Below, in pieces: positions 34,232 to 45,419 of a stretch of 64,000 nucleotides of DNA (positions are counted from its first letter, which is position 1; every line of letters starts with the position of its first letter). Origin of the DNA: Poecilobothrus nobilitatus (lineage: Eukaryota > Arthropoda > Insecta > Diptera > Dolichopodidae); the NCBI GenBank assembly GCA_947095535.1, contig OX352772.1, positions 378,213,643-378,277,642 of the forward strand. Direction: 5' to 3'. Position numbers and translations under genes: made by a program. The notes under the pieces were generated by a model, which was not told the DNA's origin, did no database searches, and worked only from the letters and a program-made list of their open reading frames with translations.

Positions 34232-34958
34232 TCCAATATTAATACATAGCTAATATCCAACATTTGACATTTTCTATTTAATTTAATTTACTTAACAACA
34301 AAGGAAAAAGTGGAATACACTATGTCCCGACATACAATAAATCTATGCGTACTCATATTGACCCACCTTAAAACGTGTGAAGATGGGTAAAGATGATCTG
34401 ACGCCAGCTAGCTGGTTCTCATTATATTCTCATATATCTTCCAACATGTCAAGACTCAAGATACTTGAAAGGTAATTACGCAGAAATTCAATACTAAATA
34501 ACGAAATCCATTTGGTATAAAAAAAAACCCTTTACTCATTTCAAGATCAAACTTACAGTACATAAACTTATTAATTTACACTACTTTATATAATTTATAA
34601 TAAATTTATATAAATTTATATTAAAATAAAATAATTTTCAATTAGAATTAATTGACAACATTGAGCTAATTTATGGACGATATTCAGCAAAATAAAAAAA
34701 TCGTTGGACGATATCTTTGTAGAGTCTTCTCTTTTATACGCATGTAATTTTTGTATCTTCTGCCTATGCTCTAACATTTTCGTGGATATTTTTTACTCAC
34801 GAAAACCAGCCTTAAATATTAAAAAACTGCTACGGTGGCCTTTTAAAAAAATATGAATGGACTGTAAGATTGTCAGTATAAAGTAGTTTTGGATCTTTGC
34901 ATCACTATCGAGACTCACATCAACATCATTTAGGTCTTGATCACTATCCTCATCATAT
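34232..34958. other. No recognisable gene
   Basis: AT-rich spacer between the SINE and the MITE. Confidence 0.35.
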
Positions 34959-34960
34959 TA

Positions 34961-35547
34961 GGTCTGTTCGCATACTTTTTTTTGGAAAAATTTACAAATG
35001 AGAGGACAATTGAAATTTCAGAGAATAATCGTAAAAAAATACTCATTTTAAACAAATCCTCTCATTTGAAAAAGAAAGTACGCAAACGCTTTTTTTGCAA
35101 AAATTTACAAAATTTTTAAAAATGTCATAAGTTGTCTTTATATTATGTTTACCTACTTCAAAAGCAGATTAAACAAAAATTAGAAAAACTTAATTCAAAA
35201 ATGTAAAAAAAAGTATTAAATACCTATATTTTACGAAAATTTAATGTTGTTAAATGATACTTTCTTTCTTCGTTTAACTTTTTTTGTTCAATTACCTTTG
35301 TTTACTTTTCTTTGTTTATTTTTTTGACAAATGACAGTAAAAAAAGCAACAGCAACAAAAAATAAAGGTCAGTAAATTTTTACAAATTTTCAAATAAAAA
35401 TTTTATTTGTAAAAATTTTAAAAAGAAAGCCGCCTCGTTTTTACTTATTTTTCTTTTTTTGAGTATTTTTTCAGTTTCTCTCAGTACGCGAACGCTTTTT
35501 TTGCGTTTTTAGTAAATTTTAGTAAATTTTTTGTACGCGAACAGACC
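34961..35547. mobile_element. MITE with GGTCTGTTCGC ends, 587 bp
   Basis: 15-bp inverted termini GGTCTGTTCGCATAC (34961-34975) and GTACGCGAACAGACC (35533-35547) match at 14 of 15 positions and are flanked by TA on both sides (34959-34960 and 35548-35549), compatible with Tc1/mariner insertion. Sub-terminal motifs repeat internally: GTACGCAAACGC near 35078 and GTACGCGAACGC near 35484. The 60-codon frame inside (34937-35119) crosses the left end and is not a gene. Confidence 0.8.
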
Positions 35548-35872
35548 TATTATAATACCATGACACGATAACTACCTATAATAGTATAATCACTATAATC
35601 AAATCTCGATTTAACACATTTTCAAACTTGTCAACCCCTCGAGTCTTGACTTGACCTTTTTTAATTTTGACATTTAACATATGATTCTAAAACAAACTGT
35701 AATACTTAAATACTATACTTGAATTATACCAAATCAATACCAAATACTAATACCTAATACTTCATCATAATTTATAAACTAATTGTTAGGTTGTTTTTTT
35801 TATGGTGTTTTATAGTCTATATAATTATTATTGGTTAACATTATAAATATATAAAATATAAAGAAATAAGTA

Positions 35873-37341
35873 ATGGTTGTCGGTGCATTTCCAGCTGCAA
35901 AACTAGGTGTTCTTGCTATTAAACAAATTAGCAAGCCATTAGCAAATATTATAAAAGACAGAGCGAAAAAAACTCCATTTTTTAGAAAATATGTGTGCAT
36001 GCCACCAGCCCAATTTTATAATTGGGTTGAAGTTAAAACTAAAATGTGGGCTATGAATTTAGGGAAACCTGTTAAAGTTCCACAATTAAACGAAGCAATG
36101 GCAATTGAATTGGGAGCTAATTTATTAGGTGAATTTATAATATTTACTATTGGGTCCGGTTTACTTATTTTTGAATATATGAGGTAAAATTTATTATCTA
36201 GATTACCTATTTAATAAATACATAAGTATGTAAAAGATAAAATTACAGGCAAAGCGGAAAAGAAGCAAAAAAGGAGGAACTAATTGTAGAAGAAAAAAAA
36301 ATGCTGAAGCAAATATTGTCAGAACTTGCTTTCAAAATTGAGCGACAGGATGCACAAATTAGAGAATTAAACCGAAATTTAGCTACAATGGGTATGTTGA
36401 AAATTTCATAAAAATAAATATATTTAATTATAATGTATATCAGTCCTTATTTAGATAAAATTTATCAACTATTTATTAATAAAAGGTAAAAGAAATACAA
36501 TAGCAATTTTTTATTTTATTTACCAAGTTGTAACTTGTAATTTATGTTTTGTTTAACTTATAGTAAATACATATAAATACGGTGTTGACTTGACAACTTT
36601 TTCAATTTTACATTTAATTTTAATAAAACTAGTGTTTTTTTATCAAAACAAATATTCGTCAACAGTTTGCATCTTTTTTGTCCGTACTTAGATACATGTA
36701 TATTAAACCTGCCAGCCATCCTTATCCTCCTCTTTCTTCCATCCTTAGGGCAGAGTCGATTATAGGTGGGTCTTTTAAAATGGAAATTTTAAACCTAAAA
36801 AACGGCATAAAGTAAAAAAATTTAAAAAAAAATTACACCCATCGAACAAGAAAAGGCCAAAGAATTATTTAAAAAAAAATATTAACGATCACACCATTAC
36901 AAAGCATTTTACGGGCATTAGATGTTGACCCACCTATAATCGACTCTGCCCCATCCTTATTCTCCTCAAAATATCTACCCACCATCGTCTTTTTTTAACG
37001 ATTTTTTTTCTCTTGGATCCTTTGAAAGTTGGCAACTTTAATATACATATGTAAAACTTTTTTGTGTCTATAATTTTTATAAAATGTTAAAGGTTTTTTT
37101 TTTTTTAGACTCACGAGTTCTATTTAGATGGAAAGCAAAGCAATCAGAAGAAGGTATTCATAAACATAAAAGTTTATTAGAATCAAATTTTGAGAGTGGT
37201 GATTATGATTCTACAACTAGGCCAAAGAAACAAATCAAAAATGCTGGTAACTACGATCCTAATTTTGGTTTTTTATTTAAAGCATTAAATTTTATTGAAA
37301 CTGAAATCTACAGCGATGCAAGAAAATCCAATAAAAGTTAA
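35873..37341 (+). CDS. OPA3-like mitochondrial protein, three exons, 228 aa
   Basis: Exons are 35873-36183, 36249-36391 and 37109-37341; both introns are GT-AG (GTAAAA...TACAG, GTATGT...TTTAG) and the joined frame stays open to the stop at 37341. Residues 1-103 hold the conserved OPA3 core: MVVGAFPAAKLGVLAIKQIS, KPLANIIKDRAKKTPFF and YNWVEVKTKMWAMNLGKP, then ELGANLLGEFIIFTIG with a hydrophobic segment. Exon 2 encodes a charged coiled coil (KKEELIVEEKKMLKQI, then IERQDAQIRELN). The C-terminal exon is less conserved. OPA3 family proteins sit in mitochondria (outer or inner membrane, reports differ), and the human gene causes optic atrophy with methylglutaconic aciduria. The first intron is only 65 bp. 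A MITE sits in the second. The start is the first ATG of the conserved MVVGAFP sequence. Confidence 0.88.
36748..36951. mobile_element. MITE in OPA3 intron 2, 204 bp, 8-bp target duplication
   Basis: Perfect 25-bp inverted termini beginning GGGCAGAGTCGATTATAGGT (36748-36772; complement at 36927-36951) are flanked by exact 8-bp repeats CATCCTTA (36740-36747 and 36952-36959). The 8-bp duplication points to hAT, P or Merlin-type transposases; the GGGCAG ends do not decide among them. No coding capacity. Confidence 0.92.
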
Positions 37342-38050
37342 AGCAGATATGTAGCCCGCCTGGATAATAATAAGGATCTATTTATAATAGTTTAATGTAG
37401 AGGTTTAAATAGACACAGTTGTAGCTTTAAAGTTTTCTTCAATTTAATTAAACACAAAAGTATGATTATATTTTAAATAACCTTTTTTATTCTTCATTTA
37501 GTCTTATAATGTATTACGTATGTACTACATTTTTTTTGTAAGCTGAATTATTATAATTTATTTTAATATATGAATTGTCTTATATTGTATTTATTATTTT
37601 AAAATATAAGTTTTGAAAGAGTAAGCTTTTCAAGTCGAAAATAGTATAATGCGATGTTGAATATGATTCTTTACCAAATATACAAATATAAGGCAAGCAG
37701 GCATCCCTTATAATTTTCATATTCATTGCATGTTTTATATTTCAATACGATATTGGTACTTTATAGTTAGCTGTTTTATTTTTACTTAGATTAAAATTAA
37801 TTTACGACTTATTACTATTATTTGTGTTTTCCAATTTGCAATTTTAATCAAAATTGTTTTTCTAATTTGTAATTTAAGGTATGGGTTACCAACGAAATCA
37901 AATAACACGAAATGCTGTTTAAATTATTTTGCTGCTAAATGCTGCCCAAATGCATTCTATCATTTAAATTATTAATTTATTTCAAACCATTAATTGTTAA
38001 TTAAATTATTTTTGCTAATACAATTTTTTGGTATTAGTTATTTGAATAAT
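37342..38050. other. OPA3 3' flank; no further gene
   Basis: AT-rich with several possible poly(A) signals; nothing else recognised. Confidence 0.35.
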
Positions 38051-38229
38051 CACGAGCAAAATGGGTAAACCGACAAAATTCGTATTTCCAAAATCGAAAT
38101 GAGTATGAGACAAAATGATCCAAATGAGGCAAAATCCTAATGAGTTCCTAATTTCTTAAAAATCCCAATTCTCAAAAGTCAAAATACAAATTACTAAAAT
38201 CTAAACGCCAAAAATTCATACTGAAAAAA

Positions 38230-38880
38230 TTAAAATTACAAACCCCCCTTGGCACTTATACTATGTAGTGAAGTGATGTGCGGGTAGTAACTATTCGTTA
38301 CTTGATAAGATTCGAAGTAACGAATACAACGTTGCGGATAATATTCGTTACTCGGTACTCTAAACAAGTATTTAACGAAATTCGAATAAATGAGATTTTC
38401 ATTCATTTCACATATTTTCAAATTCATTCATATACATATGTACTTAAATAATCAGTAATCACTACACTATGATAGTTGTATCGTATAGTCAATATAGTGG
38501 TATGTTAGCTAAACTATAATAAAATAATACATATATATATGAGTCTAAATACTAACATAAAAATGAATTAGGAAGGTTTCAGTTTCATTTCATCCCTTTT
38601 TACAGCTTTATTGTACATTACATTTTTGATGTGTTTTTCTTTATCTTAAAAATTCAGAATATATTTATTAATAATTGCTTTACAGAAATTTTATATAATT
38701 GCGAAAATATATTATTTATTATTTAACGAATATGGTAGATAACGGTCAACGAATATTTAATAGTGGTAAGGTACACAAGTAACGAATAAAAGTAACGGAT
38801 ATAAAGTAACGAGTTTTAACAAACAAAGTAACGAGTAGTAACGAACACTCAAAAGTAACGGATTTGCACATTCCTGTCTT
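38230..38880. repeat. Region dense in GTAACGAAT-type motifs
   Basis: The 7-10-bp words CGTTACT, AGTAACGAA and GTAACGGAT occur at least a dozen times, clustered at 38290-38360 (mostly in one orientation) and 38730-38865 (mostly the other). The outer edges TGATGTGCGGGTAG (about 38275) and GGATTTGCACATTCCTG (about 38858) are loosely inverted. This layout of oppositely oriented sub-terminal motifs is typical of hAT-like non-autonomous elements. Exact ends and a target duplication could not be fixed. Confidence 0.5.
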
Positions 38881-39190
38881 ATACAAAAAAACGCAATAAA
38901 ATTAGGGTATTACCCTTAGAAAAAGTAAAAATTGAATTTATAACATCATGCATAAGGTTGTGTTGTGTCTATTATAATATCATTGTGAAATTTATTGAGT
39001 AAAAAGTAGTGTTTTATAAATTCTTTTTTTATTGTATTTGACAAATTTATTTTTTTTTTGTATTTTATAAATTAATTTTTTCTTAAATAAATTTATCATT
39101 TATAAATTTTAGAATTTTGTTTTACTAAACTGTGTAGATAACTTAAAAACAATATTCCTTTTTATTTGCAGCGATTTTTAAAGGATGGAT

Positions 39191-39338
39191 CCAAACTGAA
39201 CAAAATCCAAACATAAAAAAAAATCGTACTATTAACGGCGCACGATAATTTTTATGTTTGGATTTTGTCGAAAAAATCGTGCGCCGTTAATAATACGAAT
39301 TTTTTTATTTTTTTATGTTTGGATTTTGTCCTGTTTGG
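39191..39338. repeat. Large palindrome with arms of about 56-63 nt
   Basis: The left arm 39191-39246 (CCAAACTGAACAAAATCCAA ... AACGGCGCACGAT) is nearly the complement of the right arm 39276-39338 (ATCGTGCGCCGTTAAT ... GGATTTTGTCCTGTTTGG). The 29-nt centre repeats ATGTTTGGATTTTGTC once more. In DNA or RNA this would form a long hairpin. A simple-repeat flank of GGAATTAGGGATTT type follows at 39350-39410. Confidence 0.85.
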
Positions 39339-39508
39339 ATTATCGAATTTTGGGTTTTGGAATTAGGGATTTTTGAATTTAGATTTTGAGATTAGGGATT
39401 TAATCATAGATCCGCAAAAATGTATAGCTCTGTTTGAATATTTATTAATAATATTTCGTTAGGATAACAGTCAAATAATAAGAAAAAAAAATACTATGAT
39501 TGAATATG

Positions 39509-39795
39509 TACTATAAATCAATTTGAATTCTACAAAACGCAAATAAAATCAACTGTCGGAGTAATTGGAAAAGGAGATTGAAAATAAACTAAAAATGGTT
39601 TTAGGCTAAGTTCACATGGGATGCATGCATCAGATGCAAACATTTGATTGGTTAAAAATATATATCGTATTCATGACATGCTCTCCCTATCGCTCATTTT
39701 AGATGTAAAATTTTTTGCATCCTCTATAAGAAGCATACAAGATGCAAATTTGTTTTAACGTCAAATACAGACGTAAAATCAAACGTCAAAATTTT
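39509..39795 (+). repeat. Segmental duplicate of 41109-41400
   Basis: Begins CTATAAATCAATTTGAATTC and stays collinear with 41109 onward through AATTGGAAAAGG, the MITE's left end (GGCTAAGTTCACATGGGATG at 39604) and the first part of the MITE (to about 39795), then diverges. The MITE's right terminus is missing here. Confidence 0.85.
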
Positions 39796-39799
39796 GTGT

Positions 39800-40360
39800 T
39801 TACAGTTAGAATCTAAATTTACCGAAAAACTGAACTTTTTTGCTTTATTTTTCGCGAAAAAATTTTAAAAATATTTTTCATACAAAAATCGACATTTTTA
39901 TGAAAATAATGGTCAACTGACATTTTGACGTTTAATACATTCTTATAATCTTTAGTATATACATATGTGGAAAGAATTGCCATTGTACAATTCAACTAAA
40001 AATCAAAATGGAATTTTTAAATAATAAAAGAGAAAGGGTTGTACAAGAATTATTTAGGTAGTTACAAATAACTCAAATTTACATAAAATAAAAAATTATT
40101 GACATTTTGACAGTATATTGAAAATGTAAAGTTTATATTTTGACTTTTTTATATTGAGCATGCAAAATTATTAACTGTTTTATATAAAAATTAATTTTTT
40201 AAGTCGGCGGCTACCGCCGCCAAACCCCCGCTAACAATTTAAGAAATCCTCTTTTTAAATTCGGCAAGTAAATCCATAAGGCAAGCATCAATTTATACAT
40301 TTTTTTACTTGCATGAAATCAAAAAAAAATTACTATTTTATAATAAAAATTAATTTTTTA
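39800..40360. other. No recognisable gene
   Basis: AT-rich. A short GC-rich island GGCGGCTACCGCCGCC lies at about 40205-40220. No coding sequence is supported. Confidence 0.35.
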
Positions 40361-40362
40361 AA

Positions 40363-40690
40363 GTTTTAATTATTGTTTTTATTTTTAAAACAAAAGTGTC
40401 AAAATTTTAATATTTTATATAAAATTTTACATTTACAAATAAAAATTACTAAAAATATTAACATTTACATTTAGAATCAATTAAATATTGAAATAAATAA
40501 TAAAATATGTTTATTTTATCGTTTGAAAAAGTTTTAATTATTGTTTTTATTTTTAACACAAAAATTTCAAAATTTTAATTTTTTATATAAAATTTTACAT
40601 TTACATATAAAAATTACTAAAAATCTTAACATTTACATTTAGAATCAATTAAATATTGAAATAAATGATAAAATATGTTTGTTCAATGCT
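40363..40690. repeat. Tandem duplication, 168-bp period
   Basis: GTTTTAATTATTGTTTTTAT starts at 40363 and again at 40531. The copies stay collinear through ACATTTAGAATCAATTAAAT to AAATATGTTT. Confidence 0.88.
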
Positions 40691-41208
40691 ACTCAAACAG
40701 TAACTTTTTTTTAACTTTAATACCTTTTTTATATAAAAAATTGAAAACCAACTATAGTAAATAAAAAAAAATTTAAGTACAATAATTTTCATAAATTTCA
40801 TGTACCACCCTTTTGAATTATCATTTTAAAGAAAATTTTGACAACTATTTTAAAATATTGCACTATGGCAGCATCTGTCAAAAATGCTTTAGTATTGGAA
40901 AATGATTGCGGTCATTTAAGTAAGATTATTTTGTTTATATGGAGAATTACAAAAATTTAAAATTAAAAATAACTAAAAAAATAAGGTCTTACAAAAAAAA
41001 AGGATATTTATTAGTTAAAAAGAGATAAATGAGTCATTTGAGATAAAAATCAGGAAGATTGGAGCAGTAGTTTGGATTTAATTGCGTGAAGTACACGTCC
41101 TGCACATTGTCACTATAAATTAATTTGAATCCTACAAAATGCAAATAAAATCAACTGTTTTTGGAATAATTGGAAAAGGAAATGGAAAATAAACTAAAAC
41201 TGGTTTTA

Positions 41209-41520
41209 GGGTAAGTTCACATGGGATGCATGCATCCGATACAAACATTTGATTGGTTGAAAATATATATCGTATTCATGATATGTTCTCCCTTTCGCTC
41301 ATTTTAGCTGTAAAAATTTTTGCATCCTCTATAAGAAGCACACAAGATGCAAATTTGTTTTAACGTCAAATGCAGACGTAAAATCAAACGTCAAAAATTT
41401 TAAATGTTAAATATTTTGGAAATGAATATATAAATATTCGTAAATATTACCGAAGAGTACACGAAATGTAACCAAAATAATTTTTGAATCTGGATGCATG
41501 CATCCCATGTGAACTTACCC
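41209..41520. mobile_element. PIF/Harbinger-type MITE, 312 bp
   Basis: A perfect 29-bp inverted terminus starting GGGTAAGTTCACATGGGATG (41209-41237, complement at 41492-41520) is flanked by TTA on both sides (41206-41208 and 41521-41523). A 3-bp TTA duplication with GGG ends is characteristic of PIF/Harbinger. GATGCATGCATC within the ends is itself palindromic. There is no ORF of its own. Confidence 0.9.
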
Positions 41521-41927
41521 TTAAGACGCAATTGGAAACATAATTTCACTATCAGTGCTGTCACTGTTGCAGTGTACACAAAAAGTGACTCTACTGAATG
41601 TCCATGCACTGTTGCACTGTTGCGGCTTACATTTGTGCACTATTAGCAGAAAAATTATTTTTCCTAAAAAAAACTTTAAACTTTGAGAATTTGAATTTCT
41701 TAATATTTTTTTAAATACTTTTTCAAAAACCACTTAGAAAGTTTCACACAAATTTGAAAATGTAAACGTAATACATTTGATAATTGCATGGACTCATGGA
41801 AACATAACAAAACTGTCAAATGTTGTCAATCGCATCGCATTACTATTAGCTTATTGTTATTTTAAAGGTGCATATGGTACATAAATATTTATTATTTTAT
41901 TAGTATTTAGTGCTATCATAATTCATA

Positions 41928-41990
41928 ACCTACAATATTGTTGTCACAGGCCCTGACATAGAGAGAGGGAATTAAAATAGTGGTAAAGCT
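41928..41990 (+). repeat. Diverged end of the CATAACCTACA repeat
   Basis: CATAACCTACA, then GGCCCTGACATAGAGAGAGG with the spacing seen at 23459 but only partly identical. It faces the inverted copy ending at 43381. Confidence 0.5.
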
Positions 41991-42396
41991 TTGTTAAAAA
42001 TGTATATGTATTCTTATGGAAATTGGAAATAGTAAAAATAAAATAGGAGTCACACACGTAAAAGTGGAAACTAGTTTAGCATGGGAGGACCAGAGGATTT
42101 GAGAAAATTTTTGACAGATATTGTTGTTGTTTCATGTATAAAAAATATGCACCGATCCTCGACTAAAATATCCTCTACCTTAACACATTAAAGGAGTAAA
42201 TTACGTACGTGGTGTAAATTTGACACCGAAAAAAATATGTATTATTTGTCGCAACAATATTGTTTATTTAAAAACATAAAGCAAAAAAAATGTTTTAATT
42301 TAATATTCAACAACGTTCAAAGTTCAAAAATGTAATATATTCAATTCCATCTAATAAAATGAAAATTCACTGGCTGTAAAGATAACGCACTGTTAT

Positions 42397-42840
42397 TTAA
42401 ATTCTTAAATTGAAAACGCACTGGTTTAATAAAACCAGGTTTTTTTGTTTAATAAAACGCACTGTTTGATTTCCAATTAATTCTTTTATTTTAATAATTA
42501 TTTTCTTTACGGCTCTACGACAACGATTAAAAAAAAATTCATAAAATTTGGGTTTATATAAACTTGAGTTAAACGGTTCGGGACTAACGTTTAACCCAAG
42601 TTCAGTAACCATGAAATTAAAGTACATAATAAAATAAAAAAGTAATAAAGTAAAACAAAGTATATAAAAAACATATGTAGTGTACATAAAGAGTTAAAAT
42701 TATTGAATATATAAAGAATATAAAATTATTGTGAATTAAATTAATTTTAGTTAATGTAACTGACATCTTGTGTCCCAAAATTAAAACAATTATATTTTGA
42801 CAATTTCTATCTAACATTGTGAATTTGTTTGGTTTTGACA
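42397..42840. other. No supported gene within the piggyBac left part
   Basis: Only AT-rich frames with hydrophobic composition of the kind expected from T/A-rich DNA. Confidence 0.3.
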
Positions 42841-42942
42841 ATTAATGTAAGTATCAATAATACCAGATAATACTTTTTTAAAAACAATGTACATAAGATG
42901 TTAATTTTTAGATATGTAAACAAAAAATATCGATGATGTTTC

Positions 42943-43130
42943 AAGGTGCTGCATGCTGATCGCCACCAGGACCCAACCATCACTGAGGAAACAGGATTCA
43001 CCTTTACTCAGATAAGTAACATGCATTTTTTTATTAAATCAATATGATTATTTGTGTTATTTTCATTTCAGGTTGCATGTGCTGGATCATGACCGAAGAA
43101 ATATGTCCAGCAACATAGTCTGTCAGTTAT
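42943..43130 (+). pseudogene. Orphan coding-like fragment of unknown family
   Basis: One frame from 42943 gives VLHADRHQDPTITEETGFTF then TQ, far less AT-biased than its surroundings and protein-like. It ends at CAG followed by ATAAGTAAC, which looks like a splice donor whose GT has become AT. About 50 bp on, a pyrimidine tract and TTTCAG precede TTGCATGTGCTGGATCATGA (LHVLDHDRRNMSSN). This could be two exons of a host gene captured by, or next to, a transposon. I do not recognise the protein. Confidence 0.3.
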
Positions 43131-43189
43131 GTGTATTTTTTCAAACGATTATTCAGTAAATCAGTACTGTTTGTGGCGTCAACCTAATG

Positions 43190-43381
43190 CAAGTGATGAA
43201 CTTTAATGCTCCCTTAGGACGAAATTAACAAAATTTGTAGTTTTTGTGTTATTTCCAGATTTCTAGGAGGACTACTATTTTTTTTCCATAAGACTACGTG
43301 CATTTTTTTTGAAAAAAAAGGGCTACTATTTAGCTTTCCTCTTTCAATGTCCAGGCCTTCTAAAAATTAATGTAGGTTATG
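43190..43381 (-). repeat. CATAACCTACA repeat, copy 3 (inverted)
   Basis: Complement of 23459-23653, with boundary GTAGGTTATG at 43381. Homology stops at the same internal point (AAAGTTCAT) as in copy 1. Confidence 0.75.
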
Positions 43382-43540
43382 GTCAGGTGCATAAAAAAGT
43401 GATGATTACATACTTAAAATAATATTATTGTAATGCGAAAATTATAAAAGTTAAAAAATTTGAAGCTTTAATACATTTTTTATTAATTTTTATACAGCGA
43501 ATTTGATTTGGTTAATTGACAAGAACCATTTATATTTATA

Positions 43541-45302
43541 ATGGCAGAAGAAAAATTAAATATCTACGATCCTAATTTTAAAGAAAATCTGTCAAGATTA
43601 TTGGACAATTTCTCTGATGGCGATGAAATTAGAGATCCAAATTTTTGCCTATCAAGTTTTATGATACTTCATCAGAAGAGGAATATGATTCTGAAAGGGA
43701 CGAATTTGTGTACAGTGGAAATATAGGTCAAATACACCAAAATTTACTAGTTACAAAATCCTCTTGTAATGAATTTACCAATGATTATGAAAAACAATCT
43801 GAACTACCTTCTTATTATTATTATTATGGTAAAAGTGGTTTTAAGTGGGCAGCGCAAGAACCAACACGTCTGAAAATACCGTTATATAATATTGTACGAT
43901 TACTTGCTGTTCGAAAAACAAATATTTCAGTTGTAATACCAAGCGAATTCGCATATTGGTCTTTTAATTTTATTCAACTTAACATTTTAATTGAATGCAC
44001 AAACGAAAAGATGAATCAAATTAGCAGTAAATATAGTAATCCAAATAGATATGATCTAAAATTCATCGACAAAATAGAATTTAAGGCATTTTTGGGATTA
44101 CTAATATATATTATTTGCAAAAGATGGTACAGACAGGGACCATTATTATTTGCAAAAGATGGTACAGACAGGGACAATTTAGAGCCACAATGTCACAAAC
44201 AAGATTTTTGATTATTTTCAGTTGCCTTCGTTTTTATAATAAATACACTAGAAGCGAGCGATTGAAAACTGATAATTTGGCGGCTATATCTAACATATGC
44301 AATACAGTAATTGAAAATTCACAAAAATGTTACTGTACACAAGCGTGCGCCGATGAAATGTTGGTCCCTTTTCTAGGTAGACGCAGTTTCAAAATTTACG
44401 GCTAGGTACGGAATTTTAATTCGAGCATTAACCGATGCTCGTACTAATTACTTTACGAGCGCTTATATTTATCACGGAAAAGGTACGATGGCACTGGCCT
44501 TACAGAATAGGAAAAAAAATTTCTGAGCCCACTCAATCAGTTTTGCGACTTATCAAGACTATTGAGGAAAGCAATAAAAAATATAACAGCCGACAACTGG
44601 TTTTCCTCTGTAGTATATCAAAAACTAAAAAATAATATTTTTGTTTCAAACATTTTGTCAAAAACTATGTATGCGCCATCTTTTGCAATTTTATGTAAAT
44701 TTTTTATACAGATCACCGACCCTGACCCACATAAAAACATGGGTTATATTCTTGTTGTTTTTACGTGTAATAAATCAAACTTTGTTCCTGAACCGAATGA
44801 AAAAAACACAGTTAACAACACCAAAGGTGGTGTAGATGAGTTGGACATAAAATGTTCTATATATTCAAGCAGCCAAAGAACACGACGTTGGCCTATGGCT
44901 ATTTTTTCTCAGTTGCTAGATATTAGTGCAGTCAATTCATTTATATTAGACTGCGACTCTTCACAGACCAATAATAATATTTCAAGAGCGATTTTTTCTT
45001 TGAATTTAGCAAAAAGTTTAGTTACCGAACAACTTCGAAGAAGATCAAATAATGAAAGTATCCCACGTATGCTCCGACAAACAATTTGCAATATTTTAGG
45101 GTTGACTAAATCGAACACACTTTCAGTTTCCAACTCATCAACCACTTCAAAATCAAGAGTTTGTTATATATGCCCTAGTCGGTTAAAAAGAAAAACGCCA
45201 CATAGCTGTATTACTTGTAGCAAACTGATATGCCTCGGATGCTCTAAAAAGATTTTCATTTATTGCACTAAAAATATAGAGATCGATGAGTGGCAGAACT
45301 GA
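43541..45302 (+). pseudogene. piggyBac transposase, frameshifted
   Basis: Segments in order: an acidic N-terminus (43541 and 43645 frames, with FSDGDEI and SSEEEYDSERDEF); the core entry YNIVRLLAVRKTNISVVIPS and IEFKAFLGLLIYI; CADEMLVPFLGRRSFKIYG with the first catalytic Asp (about 44350); ITADNWFSSVVYQKL with the second (about 44590); and KGGVDELDIKCSIYSSSQRT with the third Asp region, followed by RRWPMAIFSQLLDI. A C-terminal Cys-rich domain CYICPSRLKRKTPHSC, CITCSKLICLGC ends the protein. A 35-bp tandem duplication (44113-44183) shifts the frame, and others lie near 43700, 44210 and 44405. All three Asp positions survive, but in different frames. Confidence 0.88.
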
Positions 45303-45419
45303 TAAAATACGTAGTTATGAAGTAAATAAAAATTACATGATTTTAGTGTTTAAGTATTTTGATATTATGAAGATTATGAAATTACTAATTAAGTACTTTA
45401 ATTTTTTTTCAAAATAGTC

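Noticed and set aside
42180..42183. TTAA target duplication proving the piggyBac ends (with 45753-45756)
   Set aside because: The sequences inside the two TTAA sites do not form matching terminal repeats, and TTAA is frequent in AT-rich DNA; only the internal 23-bp inverted pair is supported.
42397..43001. Three overlapping minus-strand ORFs rich in Tyr, Phe and Leu
   Set aside because: Composition follows AT content; no motif, no homologous copy and no splice support.
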